DNA of 24,376 nt, taken from positions 1-24,376 of IMG/VR virus record IMGVR_UViG_3300046004_001880, one strand, 5' to 3'. The notes beneath the pieces are model-generated. The model was not told where the DNA came from, made no database searches, and saw nothing but the letters and a program-made list of their open reading frames with translations. Below, piece after piece: positions 20,675-24,376 of the stretch (position 1 is the first letter of the stretch; each line of letters opens with the position of its first letter). The stretch comes from a virus. The translations under genes and the position numbers were made by a program.

Positions 20675-21497
20675 CTTTTATAGATCTTTTAATTTGATAC
20701 ATATCTTTTTTATCTAAATCTTGAGGAGAAATTTTAGACATAACCTCCTCTATTATTGTAGCATCAACACCAGAAAGGGCAAGTGAAAAGACACACGCAT
20801 TTAATGAATTAATCCATAATCCCGATAATCCAGTATGCGCATTGGTCAAGAAGAATTCAACCGCTTCAGGTATAGTATCCCTTTCCTTGCCATATAATAA
20901 TTTAACTATTTCGGAAAGCTCCTCGGGTACAATGACTTGTGCTTCATTTAAATTGTACTTAGCTTCTATAAAATCTTTAGCTTTTTTAGGAATTAGAAAC
21001 TCACCATCCTGCCAAAATCCATCATCTATCTTAGAAGGGCAGTAATACCTAGCAGTATCGGAACATTGCCTATCAAGTTCTGGGAATTTTTCAGATAGCC
21101 AGTTCCAAGTCTCATCAAAATCCTTTGAATTTAAAATAGTCTTAGCTAATGGAAATACTAGCCTGAACTTATGTAACTCATTAGTATGACTAGGACTTGG
21201 CAGACATAGGCAGGATAATCCAATTTGCTGTATTCTATGCTCAGCTTGTGGAATAGTTAAACCACTGTCTACATCTAAAGTCATAAAATCGGTAGATATA
21301 AAATGCTCATCAAGCCTAGTTCCAGAAAAAATACTGGGACTCCAAGCATAAGATGATATATAAGATATTAGATCTTCTTCATTTATAATATCAACTACTT
21401 TAGGCAAATTAGGAGTAGAGGCAAGGAATGCTTGCTGTATTTTATCTTGTTTATTCTTAGGTAAGAAATTAGCTAAGGGATATATTGATAGTCTCAT
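20643..21497 (-). CDS. Primase-like protein (AEP-type)
   Basis: 284 residues. TLDVDSG (73-79) gives the DxD metal site of archaeo-eukaryotic-type primases, SPSH (101-104) the sxH motif, and HKFRLVFPL (109-117) the basic strand; a CSDTARYYCPS segment follows. It has the pattern of phage and plasmid primase/replication proteins, and its C-terminal ~80 residues are helical. It lies between the helicase and polymerase genes, as expected for a replication module. ATG overlaps the upstream stop (ATGA). Confidence 0.7.
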   Translation of the reverse strand: MRLSIYPLANFLPKNKQDKIQQAFLASTPNLPKVVDIINEEDLISYISSYAWSPSIFSGTRLDEHFISTDFMTLDVDSGLTIPQAEHRIQQIGLSCLCLPSPSHTNELHKFRLVFPLAKTILNSKDFDETWNWLSEKFPELDRQCSDTARYYCPSKIDDGFWQDGEFLIPKKAKDFIEAKYNLNEAQVIVPEELSEIVKLLYGKERDTIPEAVEFFLTNAHTGLSGLWINSLNACVFSLALSGVDATIIEEVMSKISPQDLDKKDMYQIKRSIKDGTIAKDKNK

Positions 21498-21522
21498 AAT
21501 AATTGTATTTCCAATGATGATA
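21494..21522 (-). repeat. Repeated gene-junction element, copy 2
   Basis: Matches 20447-20475 at all but two or three positions over about 29 bases. It encodes the SSLEIQLL end and the ATGA start of the primase-like gene. Confidence 0.7.
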
Positions 21523-21682
21523 GTTTTACTAATCCCATTTCAAAATTAGACTTATAATACCACGAAGTTTCTCTAAAGATAGATGAATTATATTTTATTA
21601 CAACAAAAACTAATTGATCAGTAACTTCAGTTATTTCAAATATAGCCCAATAATCATTTCTGTATATATCCCCTTTTTTCAC
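21494..21682 (-). CDS. Small beta-type protein ending SSLEIQLL (GTG start)
   Basis: 62 residues from GTG 21682, which overlaps the helicase stop (GTGA) with CGGAG upstream. Starts MKKGDIYRNDYWAIFEI and ends VKLSSLEIQLL; best aligned with the 15103 protein (GDIW start, SSLEKELL end). A compact SH3-like barrel is likely from length and strand pattern. Function unknown. Confidence 0.65.
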   Translation of the reverse strand: MKKGDIYRNDYWAIFEITEVTDQLVFVVIKYNSSIFRETSWYYKSNFEMGLVKLSSLEIQLL

Positions 21683-22686
21683 AGATCTCCGCTATCTCCG
21701 CTAAACTTCTCTACGATAGTAACTACTTTACCACTAGGACTCACTACTTCTTTAATTAAATCATAAGTAAAACTCTTATGCTTCTCTTCTGCAGACTTCA
21801 TTGCTAGAAGTTCATTATAGTATAACTTAAAGGTAGAGTACTCATTAATAGACATTTTCTTAAACCCTCTAGTCTCCACATCATAAGCCAGTAGCTTATT
21901 TTGACCACGCTTAATCTTATCCTCTTTGTGAGCTTCTCTAATCTTGCAATACCCCCATCCCATTACGCTTATCTTAGCCTCTTCTTCAAGTCTTAAAACT
22001 GGGCGATGAATCTGCATAATATCAGAGCAAATGTACTTAAACTGACTACAGCCCAATACTGCATCTGCATCAAGAGGAACCTCTCCCTTCTGACCAGCAC
22101 CTTTATTTACTTGAGCCATAGGGACTCCAAAAGCATTTAATTCTACAGCCATTTCTTTTAATGTAATCATAATAGAATTAAGAGTAGACGGATCGTTCTC
22201 GCCTAGACAATGAATATGGTCAATTGCAAAAGCTGCAACATCTCCAATGACTTCACGATACTTAACAAGTTCTTTCTTAATCCATCCCATGCTAACCTCA
22301 CGAGATTTTCCAGTCTCATCATATCTGGAGATTACGTATAATCTTTCAGATACCTCTGGACAATCCTCAGTAAGCTTAAACCATCGTTGAGAGATCTTTT
22401 CGTCGGTCATTTCAAGTGAAACGTATACGGCACAAGAATTTGGATTGTTCTTCAGAATCTCTTTAAAAAAATATAATACTACCTCAGACTTTCCTACGCC
22501 AGAATCTCCAATTACTCCAAGTAACTCTTGTCTACTCCATTGATTTATTAAGCAATCAAATTCTTTAGGTCCATTAATAAAAAGCTTTGTATTTAATCCA
22601 CCAGAAACCTTACCGGATCTTTTTAGATCTGCTAAGCTCCTTACTCCCATTTGCTGCTTTCTTTTATCATTAAAACTAGTCATCAT
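21679..22686 (-). CDS. DnaB-like replicative helicase (RecA-type ATPase)
   Basis: 335 residues. Walker A GDSGVGKS (60-67), SLEMT (90-94, typical of DnaB C-domains), Walker B VAAFAIDHIH (150-159, Asp156) and AQVNKG (191-196) with the sensing Gln. There is no DnaB N-terminal domain, as in many phage helicases. It would unwind DNA at the fork together with the primase-like protein and polymerase. AAGGAG lies upstream of the double ATG; the start could be 22686 or 22683. Confidence 0.85.
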   Translation of the reverse strand: MMTSFNDKRKQQMGVRSLADLKRSGKVSGGLNTKLFINGPKEFDCLINQWSRQELLGVIGDSGVGKSEVVLYFFKEILKNNPNSCAVYVSLEMTDEKISQRWFKLTEDCPEVSERLYVISRYDETGKSREVSMGWIKKELVKYREVIGDVAAFAIDHIHCLGENDPSTLNSIMITLKEMAVELNAFGVPMAQVNKGAGQKGEVPLDADAVLGCSQFKYICSDIMQIHRPVLRLEEEAKISVMGWGYCKIREAHKEDKIKRGQNKLLAYDVETRGFKKMSINEYSTFKLYYNELLAMKSAEEKHKSFTYDLIKEVVSPSGKVVTIVEKFSGDSGDL

Positions 22687-22705
22687 GTAATCTCCTTATT
22701 TTTCA

Positions 22706-22930
22706 CTACTCTATAATATCAACTATTCCATAAAATACCTTAACACTCTCAATTCTCCTTGTCAATTCCGTATTAGAAGGATCTTTCTCTCTACAAAACC
22801 AATAAGCAGCTACAACAGGGCATAAGTTACATGCACAATATAAAGATATAGAATCAATACCTTTCTCTTCATACGTATCATGTACTAGTTTTTCATGTGC
22901 GTTTCTAAATTCACCAATTTTAAATATCAT
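22706..22930 (-). CDS. 74-residue Cys-containing hypothetical protein
   Basis: Contains CACNLCPVVAAYWFC in the middle, a Cys cluster that could bind a metal, flanked by charged helices. Start ATG 22930 follows AGGA directly after the terminator's T-run. No family recognised. Confidence 0.6.
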   Translation of the reverse strand: MIFKIGEFRNAHEKLVHDTYEEKGIDSISLYCACNLCPVVAAYWFCREKDPSNTELTRRIESVKVFYGIVDIIE

Positions 22931-22936
22931 TTATTC

Positions 22937-22964
22937 CTAAAAAAAGGAGCCTTTCGGCTCCTTT
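22937..22964 (-). terminator. Rho-independent terminator
   Basis: On the - strand: a stem GGAGCC/GGCTCC with a GAAA loop (22961-22946), extended by AAA/TTT to nine pairs, then seven T (22945-22939). It follows the gene ending at 22966 and stands just in front of the next ribosome site. It would end or attenuate transcription between the recombination genes and the replication genes. Confidence 0.9.
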
Positions 22965-22965
22965 G

Positions 22966-23304
22966 TTATTTCTCTAAATCAGCTACAATTTCCATTTGCA
23001 CAAATTCCAACCTACCACCTGATCCATAATCTGCTACTTTTTTTTCAAATTCTTTTTTATCAATAACACCTTTATCGAGAAGTCTTGCAAATTTAGTATC
23101 AGGACGAGATACGTATAGTGTTTTACCACTCATATTAACCCCATTGATAACAACTTCTGTATTCTTATCTAGCTTAAGAGCGTATAGTTTACGACCCTTA
23201 TCATCAGTCTTATATTCGCCTTCTAGTCGATTGCCTTCATCATCAAACTGAGATTGAAAGATCAAACTTCCAACTGTAGCATACTTACCCTTCTGTTTCG
23301 ACAT
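22966..23304 (-). CDS. Hypothetical protein between recombination and replication genes
   Basis: 112 residues; AAGGAG before the ATG. Beta-rich sequence (KYATVGSLIFQSQFDDEG, YALKLDKNTEVVINGVNM, RLEFVQMEIVADLEK) compatible with a small barrel; a single-strand-binding role would suit its place behind the Erf gene but is not shown by any motif. Followed by a terminator. Confidence 0.6.
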   Translation of the reverse strand: MSKQKGKYATVGSLIFQSQFDDEGNRLEGEYKTDDKGRKLYALKLDKNTEVVINGVNMSGKTLYVSRPDTKFARLLDKGVIDKKEFEKKVADYGSGGRLEFVQMEIVADLEK

Positions 23305-23647
23305 TTTGTGCTCCTTGTGTTAAGCCTTCGGCTTCATTAGTCTGTTGATTTTGGACAAATCCATTTAAAATACCTTCGATAGCTGCTTCCGTTCCCAACG
23401 CTACTAAGCTATCACAAATTCTCTTCCAAGTCGATAGAGCAATTCTAAGTTCAGGTTCTGACTCCTCAAATTGAGAATCAATTAGAGGGTAGGTAGCCAT
23501 AGCTTCCATAAGCCTATCTTTTTGACCATGTTTTAGAATTGATCTAGCATTTTTAAATTCTTCTTGATCTCCAAGAAGACCTCTAACTAAAGTTTCAGTT
23601 ACTTCTGTTTTAGAAATAACTCTTGGCGTGTTCGGTAAATTTTCCAC
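23285..23647 (-). CDS. Hypothetical protein (GTG start)
   Basis: 120 residues from GTG 23647, with GGAG at seven bases, overlapping the Erf stop (TAGTG). Mostly helical (KTEVTETLVRGLLGDQEEF, TWKRICDSLVALGTEAAIE) with a Gln/Glu-rich tail. Probably co-expressed with Erf; function unknown. Confidence 0.6.
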   Translation of the reverse strand: MENLPNTPRVISKTEVTETLVRGLLGDQEEFKNARSILKHGQKDRLMEAMATYPLIDSQFEESEPELRIALSTWKRICDSLVALGTEAAIEGILNGFVQNQQTNEAEGLTQGAQNVETEG

Positions 23648-24198
23648 TATAGATCTCCTGATGGAATTGATGAAGTAGTTGCTTTAGTAGCATTCTTTCT
23701 AAAAGAACCACGACTAGCAGCAGGAGTAGAGTCTACTACTACTTCCTCTAATTTGTCAAAATTTGTAGTTTGTAAAGTTGCTACTACTTGTGTTTTGGAA
23801 TTTCCACGACCAACGGCTTGTTCTCCATCGTCATCATCGGCACCAATATTAGCTAGAGACTGTAAGCCATAACGACGAGCATAGGAAATTCCCGATCCTT
23901 GTTGTTGGGCATCATTCAATTTATTTACAATAATCTCTGTGAGACTTGAAATAAACTCACCAGATTCATGCAGAAGAATAGTTTCTACAAACGACTTTCC
24001 ATCAATATGAACAGTTGGCTGTAGAACAGAGATACCATTGGCATTCATAACAGGTAGCACTGCTTCACGTACCGCATTAAGATCTGCATAGCGACTTTTA
24101 AAGAATGGATTTTTAGCATCTTTAATAGCATTTCCCATAGCAGATTGAGCTTTAACTAGAGCAGGTGCAATTTTAACGATTGACTCTGACTTATTCAT
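23647..24198 (-). CDS. Erf-family single-strand annealing recombinase
   Basis: 183 residues. ERF superfamily signatures: ALVKAQSAMGNAIKDAKNP (13-31), FFKSRYADLN (32-41), GSGISYARRYGLQS (101-114) and GADDDDGE (119-126). Erf proteins bind single-stranded DNA ends and promote annealing, for recombination or genome circularisation. The C-terminal ~55 residues are low complexity. ATG overlaps the upstream stop (TAATG). Confidence 0.9.
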   Translation of the reverse strand: MNKSESIVKIAPALVKAQSAMGNAIKDAKNPFFKSRYADLNAVREAVLPVMNANGISVLQPTVHIDGKSFVETILLHESGEFISSLTEIIVNKLNDAQQQGSGISYARRYGLQSLANIGADDDDGEQAVGRGNSKTQVVATLQTTNFDKLEEVVVDSTPAASRGSFRKNATKATTSSIPSGDL

Positions 24199-24376
24199 TA
24201 TACACCTTCCAGTTCTTTAATTTTAAACAAAGCCTCGTCTAAAGTGTTAAAAATAAAACTATTACTATCTTGTCTTAAAATTGGAGAAAATGCTGACACA
24301 ATAAATCCATTTTCAGCTTTCTGAATTGTAAAACTACTGTACGTTTTCAAACTACACCCCCAAAAGTGTAAGACTT
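24198..24376 (-). CDS. Hypothetical protein, possibly cut by the window edge
   Basis: Frame open from the right edge to TAA 24198. A TTG at 24350 after a G-rich stretch could start a 50-residue protein (LKTYSSFTIQKAENGFIV onward), otherwise the gene begins outside. The sequence is alpha/beta-type, ending ALFKIKELEGV. Coupled to the Erf gene (TAATG). Not recognised. Confidence 0.5.
   Translation of the reverse strand, partial: VLHFWGCSLKTYSSFTIQKAENGFIVSAFSPILRQDSNSFIFNTLDEALFKIKELEGV

Noticed and set aside
1-24376. CRISPR array, insertion sequence, integrase or attachment site
   Set aside because: No spaced direct repeats, transposase motifs, terminal inverted repeats or recombinase motifs were seen; the repeats found are in-frame tandem units inside genes or gene junctions.

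Overview
This window looks like part of a lytic-type, AT-rich tailed bacteriophage genome. The signs are dense, short, overlapping genes with almost no intergenic space, a phage replication/recombination set (Erf-type annealing protein, DnaB-like helicase, primase-like protein, family A DNA polymerase), an endolysin, and large low-complexity virion-type proteins. Nothing identifies the host directly. A peptidoglycan peptidase of the M15 type, a beta-barrel-like protein and a Sec-type signal peptide fit a Gram-negative host, and the strong AT bias suggests a low-GC one. No terminase, capsid, portal, integrase, tRNA, CRISPR array or insertion sequence is visible here.

Layout. Bases 2-4267 are on the + strand and hold the end of the virion module: the 3' end of an Ala/Gln-rich gene, a 470-residue repeat-containing protein, a 732-residue protein and a small coiled-coil protein with a C-terminal membrane segment (XhlA/holin-like). 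The three large ones resemble, by position and composition only, the ejection (internal virion) proteins of short-tailed phages. A short gene-free gap (4268-4393) separates them from a convergent leftward block that fills the rest of the window (4394-24376, all - strand).

Read in its transcription direction (right to left), the leftward block starts with recombination and replication: Erf, two unknown small proteins, a rho-independent terminator (22937-22964), helicase, primase-like protein, DNA polymerase, and a Mom-like DNA-modification protein. It then passes through a long run of tiny accessory genes (DUF2283, zinc ribbons, one- and two-helix membrane proteins, SH3-like small proteins), an M15 endolysin with a holin-sized partner, an HTH-exonuclease fusion, a metallopeptidase next to an HTH protein, DUF3310, HNH endonuclease and MazG-like protein. 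It ends with a secreted ClpP-like serine protease, a shortened ClpX-like AAA+ unfoldase and a beta-barrel-like protein. Most junctions are ATGA, GTGA or TAATG overlaps, often with the Shine-Dalgarno sequence inside the last codons of the previous gene, so translation is probably coupled along the block. Two sigma-70-like promoters stand out in the few real gaps (8285-8313 and 15073-15102).

The most unusual items are: a GC-rich, apparently non-coding insert of about 150 bases at 13899-14050 that may be a structured RNA; a ClpX homologue that lacks both the zinc domain and the ClpP-docking loop, near a ClpP-like protease that carries an export signal; a family of small proteins sharing an SSLEKELL-like C-terminus; and a DNA polymerase with Leu at the position equivalent to E. 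coli Phe762 and HDQ instead of HDE in motif C.
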